From contig CASETY010000012.1 of the NCBI GenBank assembly GCA_949291115.1, positions 1 to 34,951 on the forward strand: DNA of 34,951 nucleotides, written 5' to 3'. The notes beneath the pieces were generated by a model. That model searched no databases. It was not told where the DNA came from and saw nothing but the letters and a program-made list of their open reading frames with translations. Made by a program: the position numbers and the translations under genes. This DNA is from an uncultured bacterium (lineage in GTDB: Bacteria > Bacillota_I > Bacilli_A > Acholeplasmatales > Anaeroplasmataceae). This document shows positions 21,860 to 31,900 of the stretch, piece after piece; position 1 is the first letter of the stretch; each line of letters begins with the position of its first letter.

Positions 21860-22567
21860 TTACCATGTCAAATCTTTAGCGTCTAAAGGACTTTCGTTAA
21901 TATTCACATATTCAATATGGCCACTTTTTAATTTGATAACTTTATCAGCTATCTTAGTGAAAGCTTGATTATGAGTTACGATAATGGTAGTAATCTTATT
22001 TTTCTTGTTTAAGTCTTTTAATAAGATCATAATATTTTTACTATTTTCATAATCTAAAGCGCCTGTTGGTTCATCACATAAGAGTAGTTTTGGTTTTTTT
22101 ACTAAAGCACGTGCAATCGCTACTCTTTGGGACTGACCACCAGAAAGTTCTAAAGGAAAGGCGTTTTCTTTGTTTTCAAGGCCAACTTCTTTTAATATTT
22201 CTTTAGGGTCTAATAAGTCTTTTTTAATATCTTTCATAATTAAGAGATTTTCTAAAACACTTAAGTTTTTAATTAAATTATAATTTTGAAAGACAATACC
22301 AAGCATATTAGCGCGGTAGTCATTTAATTTTTTATTATTTAGTTTAGTTATGTTTTCATTATTTACGTATATATTACCAGCAGTTGGTTTATCAAGAGCG
22401 CCAATTAAGTTTAAAATGGTTGTTTTTCCACTACCACTATCACCAATTATAACGACGAACTCACCTTCATTAATGGTTAAGTTAACTTGGTCTAAGGCAA
22501 TTGTTTCAACTTCTTTAGTTTTATATATTTTGGAAACATTTTCTAATTTTATAAGATTAGTTTGCAT
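21860..22567 (-). CDS. ABC transporter ATP-binding protein (LolD/MacB-like)
   Basis: A 235-residue ATPase with all motifs: Walker A GDSGSGKTT near residues 42-50, Q-loop FQNYNLI near 92-98, signature LSGGQSQRVAIARAL near 141-155, Walker B LLLCDEPTGALD near 162-173, and the switch histidine in VTHNQ. It matches the LolD/MacB/FtsE-type family (MacB-type exporters, antimicrobial-peptide resistance or lipoprotein handling in Gram-positives). It begins one base after the permease stop, with AAGGGGG as ribosome binding site, so the pair is translationally coupled. The C-terminal residues beyond the core are short. Substrate unknown. Confidence 0.93.
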   Translation of the reverse strand: MQTNLIKLENVSKIYKTKEVETIALDQVNLTINEGEFVVIIGDSGSGKTTILNLIGALDKPTAGNIYVNNENITKLNNKKLNDYRANMLGIVFQNYNLIKNLSVLENLLIMKDIKKDLLDPKEILKEVGLENKENAFPLELSGGQSQRVAIARALVKKPKLLLCDEPTGALDYENSKNIMILLKDLNKKNKITTIIVTHNQAFTKIADKVIKLKSGHIEYVNINESPLDAKDLTW

Positions 22568-22568
22568 G

Positions 22569-25316
22569 TTATTCCCCCTTTAGAAGTGTAGCTAAGTTCA
22601 TTTTTTCTATCTTTTTATTGATTAAAAACGATGTAATAAGCATTAAGATAATAGAAACAAAAATTATGATAAGTAAAGATATAATATCTTGATAAAATAA
22701 GATTTTAATATCAGTTATTTTATAAACATCATTTAAAATAGTAGTAGATATATAAATACCAACAGGAATACTTAATAAAGCGCCAATTATAACGACAACT
22801 ATATTTTCAATGCTAAGCATGTGTTTTAATTTAGCTGATTTTAATCCAGCTGATTTAAAACATTTAATATCTTGAAGACGATTATTTAAACCAATAACGC
22901 CGATATTATAAATTAGTAAAACAAAGATAATACCAGCTAAGATGTTCGCAATAATTTTAGTTATATTAATTAAATCATTTAACAAGCCTAATTTATCAGT
23001 ATTAAAAGTAGAAGTTTCATTTAAACTATAGGCTTGATAAGGCATATTCATTATTAAATAGTCTTTTAAAGTTGAAATATTAAAATTATCATTTACTTTG
23101 TAGTAATTTGTAGGAGTTAGTTTATCTTCTAAGCCCTCAAAAGTCTTTAGATAATTTTCACTACAATAAATATTATTATCATTAATATAACCGGCTATTT
23201 TAAACGAATAAATATGCTTATCTATATATATATCAATTGTTTCTTTAGTAACTTTAGATTGATAACTAATAGGTAAATAAAGACCGTCATTAAGTTTAGT
23301 TCGATAGATGTCATCAGTATAAGCTTTAATATTTTTAATTGTTAAATCTTCATCTAAGATAATAGATTGTAGACTGGCTGCTTCATAACATTCAACAATG
23401 CCAAATTCTTCATATTTATCTAATGGAATATTGTAATTAATATTATAAATATGATCATTTAAGTCTAAAAGTTCATCTTTACCTAAAGACTTAACTTCAT
23501 TGATATGAATATTTGGTGTATTATCATAATTATCTTCAATATATTGATGTAAGGCATCAATAGTTTTATTTTCTTTTAAATTAATAACATAATTATTAGA
23601 ATTTAATAAAGCTAAATATAAACTATTATTAATAGTTTTGATAGTGTCTAAGTTAGTAACTAAAGTAAGACTAGCTACTTCTTTAAAGAAACCAGCTATT
23701 TTAATTTTATATGGCTCTTGATATTGATTAATATTTAAATAAATATTAAATTCATCACCAACATTATAACTATCTTGATAACTAGAAGCTAAATAGATAC
23801 CTTCATTAGTTATATCAATTAAATTATCATTACTATCGGTTAATTTAATAGCTGGATCTTTAGCATCTAAAATAGCTAGAAGATAAGTAGGATTAGCCAG
23901 TTTTTCTGGCTTAGCTGCATAAGTAACATAAAATTTATAATTATCAATTGGTGATTCATCAGTAAATAAAGTGCCATTATCTTTTAAACTTAATGTATAT
24001 TCACCATTAAAAATGTTTACTTTGGTACTACTATAATTTAAAGAATCAGACACATAGAAAACAGCTAAAGCAATACCTAATAATAAAGCAGAGGCTACAA
24101 TTAAACAAATGTTTTTTCTTTTAGAAGTAATGATATTTCTAATGATTAATTTAATATGATAAGGAATGTTTACTTTTCTTAAAAAAGTTCTACCAAATTT
24201 AGCTTCCGCATCAGTTTTTAATAAATCAACTGGTTCTTTTTTAATTGTTAATAAGATAGGGATAGAAATAGTTATGAAGGTAGTAAGTATAAGTAAGATA
24301 ATTGGTAAGATAATACTTGTAAAGATATTAGCACTTATAATTGTTGGTAGTTCATAATAATTTAATATTATTTTAGTATAAAGTGGAGGTATTAAAACAA
24401 TACCTAAAATAGAACCAATAATAGATGCAATTAATACTAAGGAAATAGGAATTATTAATAGTGATAAATAAATTTTACTTGTTTTAAAACCATTAGCTTT
24501 TAAAATACCAATATATGGTTTTTCTTCATCAATTATGCGGTTATAATTAATAAATAAAATAATAACTATTGATATGAAACAAGCTATTGGGAAGATAAAT
24601 AAAATCGCATTAACAAGCGCTAAATCATCTTTAACTCTATTATAAGAATAAGCATCTTTTTGAGCTGTTAAAGAATAACTTTGACTTATATAGTCATTAA
24701 GAATATTACTAACATTTTCTTCACTTAAAGTTGTATCTAAATAAATAGTATTAACTTTATCTAAGGAAACTTCATCATAAGTTATCGCTATATAATTAGA
24801 ATCAGGAGCAGGGAAAATATTACCCATAAAAATATGATTTGGGAATTTTGCATAGCCAACAAGTTTATAGGCTTTGTTATTTAAAATAATATAGTCACCA
24901 ATATTATAATTATTAGTGGTAGCGTAGCTTTCGTTTAAAACAATTTCTTGATTATTTAAAGGTTTAGAACCTTTTGTAATTTGATAATTATTAATTGATG
25001 TATCGTTACGGTGATATAATGCATTAGTAGATAGTTTATTTTCATTATAAACTAAATTATAATTAATATTATTGTTTTCAAAATAATTTGTTAAGTTGGT
25101 AAGTTCATTTTCTTTAAAATTACTATAACTAATTATTTCATAATCAGCTAAGTTCATTTCCTGGTAGAAATTATTAATAGAATAGTCAATATTATTTAAA
25201 GCGCCAGTAAAACCGCTATAAAAAATCATACCACAAACAATAATTATAAAAATAGCTAAATATAAAAGTATTTTATGCATAGCATCATGTAATTGTTTTT
25301 TTAGAAGTAATCGCAT
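22569..25316 (-). CDS. Large FtsX-like ABC permease (MacB/BceB-type, two FtsX modules)
   Basis: A 915-residue membrane protein. Layout: an N-terminal helix (about 20-38), an external region to about 230, a first FtsX-type helix bundle (about 235-360), a helix near 395, a long external domain (about 415-790), and a second FtsX bundle (about 795-900), which is the ten-helix double-FtsX design of ABC3/DUF214 exporters with an unusually large extracytoplasmic part. Such proteins transmit ATP-driven motion to an outer domain, often for peptide defence or lipoprotein release. ATG 25316 is chosen because AGGTGA lies 6 bases before it; the frame stays open 44 codons further upstream, but that part overlaps the promoter region and lacks a good site. 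No two-component sensor is nearby. Confidence 0.87.
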   Translation of the reverse strand: MRLLLKKQLHDAMHKILLYLAIFIIIVCGMIFYSGFTGALNNIDYSINNFYQEMNLADYEIISYSNFKENELTNLTNYFENNNINYNLVYNENKLSTNALYHRNDTSINNYQITKGSKPLNNQEIVLNESYATTNNYNIGDYIILNNKAYKLVGYAKFPNHIFMGNIFPAPDSNYIAITYDEVSLDKVNTIYLDTTLSEENVSNILNDYISQSYSLTAQKDAYSYNRVKDDLALVNAILFIFPIACFISIVIILFINYNRIIDEEKPYIGILKANGFKTSKIYLSLLIIPISLVLIASIIGSILGIVLIPPLYTKIILNYYELPTIISANIFTSIILPIILLILTTFITISIPILLTIKKEPVDLLKTDAEAKFGRTFLRKVNIPYHIKLIIRNIITSKRKNICLIVASALLLGIALAVFYVSDSLNYSSTKVNIFNGEYTLSLKDNGTLFTDESPIDNYKFYVTYAAKPEKLANPTYLLAILDAKDPAIKLTDSNDNLIDITNEGIYLASSYQDSYNVGDEFNIYLNINQYQEPYKIKIAGFFKEVASLTLVTNLDTIKTINNSLYLALLNSNNYVINLKENKTIDALHQYIEDNYDNTPNIHINEVKSLGKDELLDLNDHIYNINYNIPLDKYEEFGIVECYEAASLQSIILDEDLTIKNIKAYTDDIYRTKLNDGLYLPISYQSKVTKETIDIYIDKHIYSFKIAGYINDNNIYCSENYLKTFEGLEDKLTPTNYYKVNDNFNISTLKDYLIMNMPYQAYSLNETSTFNTDKLGLLNDLINITKIIANILAGIIFVLLIYNIGVIGLNNRLQDIKCFKSAGLKSAKLKHMLSIENIVVVIIGALLSIPVGIYISTTILNDVYKITDIKILFYQDIISLLIIIFVSIILMLITSFLINKKIEKMNLATLLKGE

Positions 25317-25336
25317 TTTTTCACCTGCTTTCTTCA

Positions 25337-25365
25337 AGTTTATTACAAAAAAGAAATTTTGTAAA
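25337..25365 (-). promoter_or_regulatory. Promoter of the FtsX-type ABC exporter operon
   Basis: On the minus strand TTTACA (complement of 25360-25365) and TAAACT (complement of 25337-25342) are separated by 17 bases. The spacer is filled by a palindrome (next entry). Confidence 0.5.
25343..25364. promoter_or_regulatory. Inverted repeat in the ABC exporter promoter, candidate operator
   Basis: TTACAAAA (25343-25350) and TTTTGTAA (25357-25364) form a perfect 8-6-8 inverted repeat that covers the promoter spacer, with an overlap into the -35 box. A repressor site is the natural reading; AT-rich chance pairing or a weak hairpin remains possible. Confidence 0.45.
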
Positions 25366-25415
25366 GGCTTTCTTAAAATAGTACGAAAAAACTTAGCTAA
25401 ATGGCTAAAAAAAGC

Positions 25416-25444
25416 TTGCAATATAGTTGTTTTTATAGTATTAT
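25416..25444 (+). promoter_or_regulatory. Promoter of rplM-rpsI
   Basis: TTGCAA (25416-25421) and TATTAT (25439-25444) are separated by 17 bases. It predicts transcription start near 25451 and a leader of about 58 bases. Confidence 0.75.
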
Positions 25445-25450
25445 ACATTG

Positions 25451-25508
25451 CGGTACATTTTAATTAATATCCACAGCCCTTAAAGGAAATTTAAGGAGGA
25501 AAAGAACA
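25451..25508 (+). promoter_or_regulatory. rplM leader with a Shine-Dalgarno hairpin, candidate L13 leader
   Basis: Within the leader, CCTTAAA (25478-25484) pairs perfectly with TTTAAGG (25490-25496) around a 5-base loop. The second arm carries the first part of the ribosome binding site AAGGAGG (25493-25499), so the stem could block initiation. Ribosomal protein L13 leaders that give autogenous control are known upstream of rplM in Firmicutes; agreement with that RNA family was not tested. Confidence 0.5.
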
Positions 25509-25943
25509 ATGAAAACTTATATGGCAAACAATCAAACAGTAACTCATGATTGGTATGTTGTAGACGCTACTGGTTTAACACTAGGTCGTCTTTCTACTGT
25601 GGTTGCTTCTTACTTAAGAGGTAAACACAAACCTATTTATACTCCACATGTAAATTGTGGTGACAACGTTATCGTAATTAACGCTGACAAAATCAAATTA
25701 ACTGGTAACAAATGGCATGATAAATTATATCGTAGCCACTCAGCTTACAATGGTGGTTTAAAAACTATGAGAGCTGAAGAAGTTATGGCAAAATTCCCTA
25801 CTAGAATGGTTGAATATTCTATTAAGGGTATGTTACCTCATACTAAACTTGGTGATGAACAACGTAGACATTTATATGTTTATGCTGGTAATGAACATCC
25901 ACATCAAGCACAAAAACCAGTAAAATTAGAAATTAAGGCGTAA
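25509..25943 (+). CDS. rplM: 50S ribosomal protein L13
   Basis: A 144-residue primary assembly protein of the 50S subunit that binds 23S rRNA. The family pattern is complete: [30 protein letters not shown] near residues 14-43, [23 protein letters not shown] near 47-70, [12 protein letters not shown] near 74-85, and [30 protein letters not shown] near 109-138. A strong AAGGAGG site precedes the ATG. Codons favour C-ending forms (AAC, GAC, ATC), as expected for a highly expressed gene. It is cotranscribed with rpsI, which starts 14 bases later. The leader may feed back on its own synthesis. Confidence 0.98.
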   Translation: MKTYMANNQTVTHDWYVVDATGLTLGRLSTVVASYLRGKHKPIYTPHVNCGDNVIVINADKIKLTGNKWHDKLYRSHSAYNGGLKTMRAEEVMAKFPTRMVEYSIKGMLPHTKLGDEQRRHLYVYAGNEHPHQAQKPVKLEIKA

Positions 25944-25957
25944 GGAGGAGTATAAAC

Positions 25958-26353
25958 GTGGCAAAATTAGTACAATATCTAGGTACTGGTCGTCGTAAAA
26001 GCTCAGTTGCGAGAGTTTATTTAAGACCAGGTAAAGGTGTAATTACTATTAATGGTCGTGCATTTGAAGATTATATTCCTTCAGCTGCAACTAGATTAGA
26101 CGTATTACAACCACTTGAGATTACTGAAACAACTGATAAGTTTGATGTATTAGTTAACGTTTTCGGTGGCGGTGTAACTGGCCAAGCTGGTGCTATCCGT
26201 TTAGGTATCACTAGAGCTTTATTAGAAGTTAACCCTGATTATAGAGCTCAATTAAAACCTGCTGGTTTAATTACTCGTGATTCACGTGCTAAAGAACGTA
26301 AGAAATATGGTTTAAAGAAAGCACGTCGTGCACCACAATTCTCAAAACGTTAA
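25958..26353 (+). CDS. rpsI: 30S ribosomal protein S9
   Basis: A 131-residue small-subunit head protein whose basic tail reaches the P-site tRNA. Signatures: [21 protein letters not shown] near residues 7-27, INGR near 31-34, [22 protein letters not shown] near 68-89, [29 protein letters not shown] at the end. The C-terminal SKR that contacts tRNA is intact. It follows L13 as in most bacteria, with AAGGAGG upstream, using GTG as start (position 25958). A strong terminator closes the two-gene unit. Confidence 0.98.
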   Translation: MAKLVQYLGTGRRKSSVARVYLRPGKGVITINGRAFEDYIPSAATRLDVLQPLEITETTDKFDVLVNVFGGGVTGQAGAIRLGITRALLEVNPDYRAQLKPAGLITRDSRAKERKKYGLKKARRAPQFSKR

Positions 26354-26381
26354 TATTCAATTGGAAATTAATAAGAATGAA

Positions 26382-26419
26382 AAGATTGAAGGACTTCTCA
26401 CCCTTCAATCTTTTTTTTT
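26382..26419 (+). terminator. Terminator of rplM-rpsI
   Basis: AAGATTGAAGG (26382-26392) and CCTTCAATCTT (26402-26412) form an 11-bp stem with a 9-base loop, followed by a continuous T-run. Confidence 0.9.
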
Positions 26420-26446
26420 GCAAGAAAGTGACATATTATTTATAAA
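26418..26446 (+). promoter_or_regulatory. Possible promoter of the ABC-2/surface-protein operon
   Basis: TTGCAA (26418-26423) and TATAAA (26441-26446) are separated by 17 bases. It directly follows the rpsI terminator and lies about 60 bases ahead of the first start. The AT-rich region offers alternatives, so this is tentative. Confidence 0.4.
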
Positions 26447-26506
26447 AATATAGATTTTTATTCTAAATAATAGTAAAATAAACAAGAAGAGTATACGGAG
26501 GCTTTT

Positions 26507-27238
26507 ATGATTTTAGAAGTTAAAGATTTAGCTAAGAAGTATAGTAAAACGGCTAATTATACAATTGAAGATATAAACATTAATGTAAAAGAAGGGGAAA
26601 TAGTTGGGGTTGTAGGTCATAACGGGGCTGGTAAATCAACAACTATTAAAGCTATTTGTGGAATGCATCCATATGATAAAGGGACTATTCAAATATGTAA
26701 TTTTGATTTGAAGAAAGAACCATTAAAAGCGAAAATGAATTTTGGCTATGTGCCTGATGAGTTTAGTTTATATGAAAAAATGACAGGTACAGAATTTATT
26801 AATTTTATGGCTGATATTTATAAAGTTGATACTGCAAGTAGAACAAAAAGAATTGAATTATTTCAAAAATTGTTTCAATTAGGCCCCTCAATTGATAAAA
26901 CAATTAGAACATATTCGCATGGTATGAAACAAAAAATATCAATTATGGCAGCTTTAATTCATAATCCTAGATTATTTATTTTAGATGAACCAATGGTGGG
27001 GCTTGATCCTTATACATCTAATCAAGTTAAGGAATTTTTTCAAATTCACGCCGCTAATGGTAATGGTGTTTTGTTTTCTAGTCATAATTTAGATGTTGTA
27101 CAAAAAATTTGTAATCGTTGTTATATAATTGATCAAGGTAAATTAATTAAAGAAATTAACATTGAAGAATTTAATAAGACTAACCAAGATTTAGAAGCTT
27201 ATTTCTTAAGTATCACTAAGCGGGAAGCAAAAATCTAA
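26507..27238 (+). CDS. ABC-2 transporter ATP-binding protein
   Basis: A 243-residue ATPase: Walker A GHNGAGKST near residues 37-45, Q-loop region YVPDEFSLYEKMTG near 82-95, signature TYSHGMKQKISIMAAL near 138-153, Walker B LFILDEPMVGLDP near 158-170, and switch histidine in SSHNLD near 192. The signature reads YSHGMKQK, the usual ABC-2 exporter variant of LSGGQ. A GGAGG site precedes the ATG. Its stop overlaps the permease start as TAATG, so stoichiometric synthesis is likely. Possible substrates include peptides, polysaccharides or the lipid-linked pieces used by the large surface protein two genes on; none is proven. Confidence 0.93.
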   Translation: MILEVKDLAKKYSKTANYTIEDININVKEGEIVGVVGHNGAGKSTTIKAICGMHPYDKGTIQICNFDLKKEPLKAKMNFGYVPDEFSLYEKMTGTEFINFMADIYKVDTASRTKRIELFQKLFQLGPSIDKTIRTYSHGMKQKISIMAALIHNPRLFILDEPMVGLDPYTSNQVKEFFQIHAANGNGVLFSSHNLDVVQKICNRCYIIDQGKLIKEINIEEFNKTNQDLEAYFLSITKREAKI

Positions 27239-28911
27239 TGTCTAATTTTGGTATTTTATTTAAAAAAGAATTAAAAGAAAATCTATTTAGTCGTGGTAAA
27301 GGTGAAAAAAGAGATGTTTTTTCCACAATCTTCACTCTAATTTTAATCTTAATTATTATCGCGGCTTTTGTTTATATAGCTTTAAGTGTTGTTAAAGGCT
27401 ATGTGACTTTAAAACATGAAAGTGATGTAAATTTTAATGTAGATTTTAGCTATATAAGAGGAGCAGAAATGCTTAATCTCTTATATTGGGCTTTTTCTTT
27501 CTTGTTAGTCTTTTATATTTTAGAAAAAGAAAGAAGAATTATTATAGATACTAAAGATAGGCCAATTATATTAAGATTGCCTATTAAATCTTCAACAATC
27601 TTTTTAAGTAAATTCTTGGTTATTTATTGTTTATCTTTATTTACTAGTTTTTGTTTTATTTTACCTGTTAATATTATATTTTATTTTGCTTTAGGAACTT
27701 TTGATATAACTTTTATATTTGGTACTTTAGTTAATATTATCGCTTTACCACTTTTTCCTTTTTTTATCGCAACTGTTTTATTAATACCATATAATATGGT
27801 ATTAAGATTTTTTAAGGAAAAACAATTTATTACTTTAATATTTTATGTGTTGATAATTGGTTTAGGCTTTTATTTATATAATGGCTTATTAGATATTTTT
27901 AGACAATTATTAGAAACTGGTAATATTAAGTTTTTATTTAATGGTGATAATATTAAATTATTAAATAATTTATATAAGTACAATTGTCCATTAAATTTCT
28001 TTGTTAATATTAGTTTAAATATAAATACTTTAATGAGTTATTTAGGTGTATTAGTTGTTTTAATTATAACTTTAGCTGCCTCTTTTAGTTTAGCTAATAT
28101 TATGTTTAAACATACTTTATATACTAATAATCCAGTTAAAAATAAGTTATATCATACATCTTTAAAGGCTAAAAAACCTTTTGTTAGTTTATTAAAAAAA
28201 GAATTTTTATTAACATATCGCGATAATGGTAATTTATTTAGTTATTTTGCCATTGCAATAGCGATGCCTTTAATGGTTTATGCATCTTTTACATTATTTA
28301 AAGATTTAATTAGTAATGCGATTGGTTTAGAATTAGATTTTGTTTTAGGTATGTTAATACTATTTGTCTTTATTGTTTTAACCAATACTTATTCATCAAC
28401 TAATATTTCAAGAGAAGGCAGTGCCTTCTTAAAGAGCAAGGCTTTTCCTTATTCAGCTAAGAAACTATTCTTAGCGAAAGTAACATTTGCGTTTATTGTT
28501 TCAAGTATTGCTTCAATAGTAAGTACTTGTTTAATAATTATCTTTGGTAATCTTTCGGTTTTAGAAAGTATAATCATTATTTTAATGGGTTTAGTATTTA
28601 CTTTAAGTCAAATTCTTTTAGGTACAAAGATGGATTTAAATAAGGCTACTTTAGTTTTAAATAACTATGAAATTGTCAAAAAACAAGAAAGAACAATTAC
28701 TAAATTAGTATTTAGTGGATTATTAATAGCTTTAGTATTAGGTGTTCTTTTAATCTTTAGTGATGCGATTTTACCAAGTCTGATTGGTAAAGATGTAGCT
28801 AATGTTTTAGTTATTGTTTTAGCGTTTGTAATTCCACTAGCTTATTTAGTTTATGCAATTATATTTTATTTATATCGTCTAGAAACTCGTTTTAAAAATT
28901 TAGTGTTATAG
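27238..28911 (+). CDS. ABC-2 type permease
   Basis: A 557-residue membrane protein with about 12 predicted helices in two groups: residues about 30-55 and 80-275, then about 330-370 and 405-550, with a cytosolic linker near 300-330 carrying the coupling region (KKPFVSLLKKEFLLTYRDNG). The duplicated pattern LFKKELKENLFSRGKG at the N-terminus and LLKKEFLLTYRDNGNLF in the middle marks two ABC-2 membrane modules fused in one chain. Many gut Firmicutes encode such long permeases of unknown substrate. It starts in the stop of the ATPase and is followed after 10 bases by the secreted Big_2 protein, with a GGAGG site between them. Confidence 0.85.
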   Translation: MSNFGILFKKELKENLFSRGKGEKRDVFSTIFTLILILIIIAAFVYIALSVVKGYVTLKHESDVNFNVDFSYIRGAEMLNLLYWAFSFLLVFYILEKERRIIIDTKDRPIILRLPIKSSTIFLSKFLVIYCLSLFTSFCFILPVNIIFYFALGTFDITFIFGTLVNIIALPLFPFFIATVLLIPYNMVLRFFKEKQFITLIFYVLIIGLGFYLYNGLLDIFRQLLETGNIKFLFNGDNIKLLNNLYKYNCPLNFFVNISLNINTLMSYLGVLVVLIITLAASFSLANIMFKHTLYTNNPVKNKLYHTSLKAKKPFVSLLKKEFLLTYRDNGNLFSYFAIAIAMPLMVYASFTLFKDLISNAIGLELDFVLGMLILFVFIVLTNTYSSTNISREGSAFLKSKAFPYSAKKLFLAKVTFAFIVSSIASIVSTCLIIIFGNLSVLESIIIILMGLVFTLSQILLGTKMDLNKATLVLNNYEIVKKQERTITKLVFSGLLIALVLGVLLIFSDAILPSLIGKDVANVLVIVLAFVIPLAYLVYAIIFYLYRLETRFKNLVL

Positions 28912-28921
28912 GAGGTAAAAC

Positions 28922-31900
28922 ATGGCTAAGAAATTAATATTATTAATGTTAGTTATACCTATTATAATAATGGTAAGTTTATATGCAACCACGAAGACTG
29001 TTTCTTTGGCAATTGATATTCAAGTATCATCAGTTGAGATTCCTGACTATGCTAAGTTTTTATATTATGATATTGATAGTGGTGAGACTTTACCAAAAGT
29101 AGAATATAATGTTTATCCAACTAATGCCGCTAATAAGAAGGTAAACTTCAGTGTTGAGCAATATAACGAAGAAGAATTGGCGGATGTAGAAATCGATGAA
29201 AATGGCGTTATTAAGCCAAAATCTACTGGCTATGCTCGAATTAATGTTGTTACAGCTGATGGTGGGTTTAAAGATAGCTGTATACTAGAAGTTACTTCTA
29301 ATAAAGTAACAGGAATAACTATTACTAATAAAGAAGCTTTTAATGATTTTTATGTTGATGACAGTCAAAAATTAGAAGTTAAGTTGCAGCCATCTGAACC
29401 AAATGATAAAGTTCTAACTTATGAAACAAGTAATTCTAGTGTTGTTAGTGTTGATCAGATGGGTAATGTTAATGCTAAGGCTGTAGGGGAAGCTGTAGTC
29501 ACAGTTAAATCAGAAAAATATGGTGTTAGCGATAGCTTAACTATTAAAGTTTTACCAACTGATATTATTGATATTTCTGATACAAAGATTGCGACTATTC
29601 AAAATAATGGTAAGCTTAGTTTATCTATTTCAACTATGGAAGAATATAGTTTAGAAGTTAAAATTTATGATGGTGAAAATGAAGTTTATAATGATTATTA
29701 TACTGACTTTTTCGATGTAAAATTAATTGATACTGCTTATGGTAAGGATTTAGAATTTACTTATAAAAAAGCTATTGATAAAAATTTAACTTTCCGTTTA
29801 GAAGTAATTATAAAAACTGCATCAGGCCTGATGCGTTCTAAAGAGTGTATAATTGATTTTGTGACTGATGTTGATGTTAGTCTTGTTCAAAGTGATTATA
29901 TTATTAATTTAGGCCAAACAATTACTGCTCATTTTGTGGTTAATCCTCAAGCAAAATTAGATTTTGAATTTGCTAGTTCAAATGAATTAGAAGTAAGTGC
30001 TTATTCGACTAATAATGATAGTTTCTTAAGAATTACTGGTAATAAATTAGGTAAGCACCAAGTTAAATTAAGTGCTTATTATGAAGGTGCCTATATTGAT
30101 GAGTTTATTTTAAATGTTTTAGTAGTTCCTGCTAGTTTAAGAATTATTGAAAATGCTAATATTTATGGTTTAAAAAATGAGTTAGTTTTTGGTTATGGTA
30201 ATAACACTTTAAAGATTAACATTGATGAAGATACTCTAAATGTTTTTGGTAAAGAATATATTAAAATAGTTCCTTATGTTAATAATAGTGTAACAAGCAG
30301 TGTAGAAGTATCAACTTTAGATGGTGTTAATTTTAATGTTAATGTTAAAGATAAAAGTTTAGATCAAAAAGTTACTTTTAAGTTAATCTTTAATTATGAA
30401 AATGAGACAAAGATTTATGATGAATTTAGTGTTTTATGTAAAGGTAAGGCTACTAATGTTAGTAATTATAAAGATTTGAAACAAGCTTTAAATAATAAAG
30501 AAGACGTTGCATTACAAGGTGATATTTTAGATTTTCCTTTAGATCCAAAAATTGATGTAGATTATAAGGAAATTTATACTACTTATGATTATACTTATTA
30601 CACTAATAGGAATTTAGATAGGCCAAAAATTAAGGTTTTATTAGAAGTAAATTCGAAAATATTTGGTAATGGTTATCAAATTAATGCTCATAAATCAACA
30701 TTTGAAAATAAAGTAGATCCTAATGGTTTTTTATTAACTAATAATCCTTTAATCTTTAAAGGACCATTAGATTTTGCAGGAGTTGGTGATGCAGCTACTA
30801 CAGCTTCTGTTAAAGCTCAAGATAATATAGTGATGGCTTTATATGATAATGCTGTTTTAGATAATGTTGAAATTAAAAATTGTAATAATGTGTCTGACTT
30901 AACTCATTTAAATTATGTCGGTACGACAGTTGAAGTAATGGGTGATAATGTTAGTATCAGTTATGCAAGATTAAATAATGGTCGAACGGTTTTAAGAGTA
31001 TTTGGAGATAAAGAAAATAGTGATAAGGTTATTAATGTTAAAGTTAATAACTCTATTTTAAGTAATGCTAGAGAGTTTATTATTAGAATTGGTTCTAATA
31101 AATTTAAAGATAACAATTTAACTAGTGATAATCAAGCAATTGATTTAGATAGTCAATATTTAGACCCTAATGAAAAACTACCATTCCCATTTAATGATAA
31201 AAATAATAAATCTATTCAAAATTATTATGAAAATTTATCTAAAGAAGATCAAACTAAATATGATGAAAAATATATTAAAACATATTTAACATTAGATAAT
31301 GTAGCTTTACAACAATGTGGTATTTTTAGTATTGGTTTAGATTCTCATTTTGCTGGTCCAGCCTTAAATGGTGGTGGAAAGTTTTCAAATATGGCCAATA
31401 GCATTTTAAAAGATTGGCATAATATGGCAAAAACAAGCTACGGTGCTAAATTGATATTAGCTAATAAAGTTAATATCTATGATTGGAAGTTGTTAGAAGA
31501 TGTCGATAGTTCAACTTTAATTGAACAGGCTTTTAACGAAGGGGCTGTTGGTGATAGTGAACTTGGCCAAATTCTTAAAACATTTAAATTTGATGTTAGA
31601 GAATTAGTAGAAACCATTTCCCAAAAAGATGGTTATAAAGATATTGTTTATCAAAATAAATATGTTCATGGTGGTATAGCCTTCTTTGGTGGTGGTTTAA
31701 ATTACGATGTCATAGAAAAAACGGATTCTTATTTAGCTTCTTCTAATTATGATTTAACAGGTTATCAAATTGGATTAGATGATGCGATTAATGATACAGA
31801 TGATGCAGTTGAAGGTGTGTTTAAAAGTGCCTTAATTGAAGCAGCTGGTAATACTGATTTTTATTTCTATTTATGTGATAGTAAATCTGGTTTTACCCCA

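Noticed and set aside
25317-25448. Longer N-terminus of the FtsX-like permease, 44 extra residues upstream
   Set aside because: The extra part is basic and unlike a transporter start, overlaps the promoter region, and ATG 25316 has a clear AGGTGA site.
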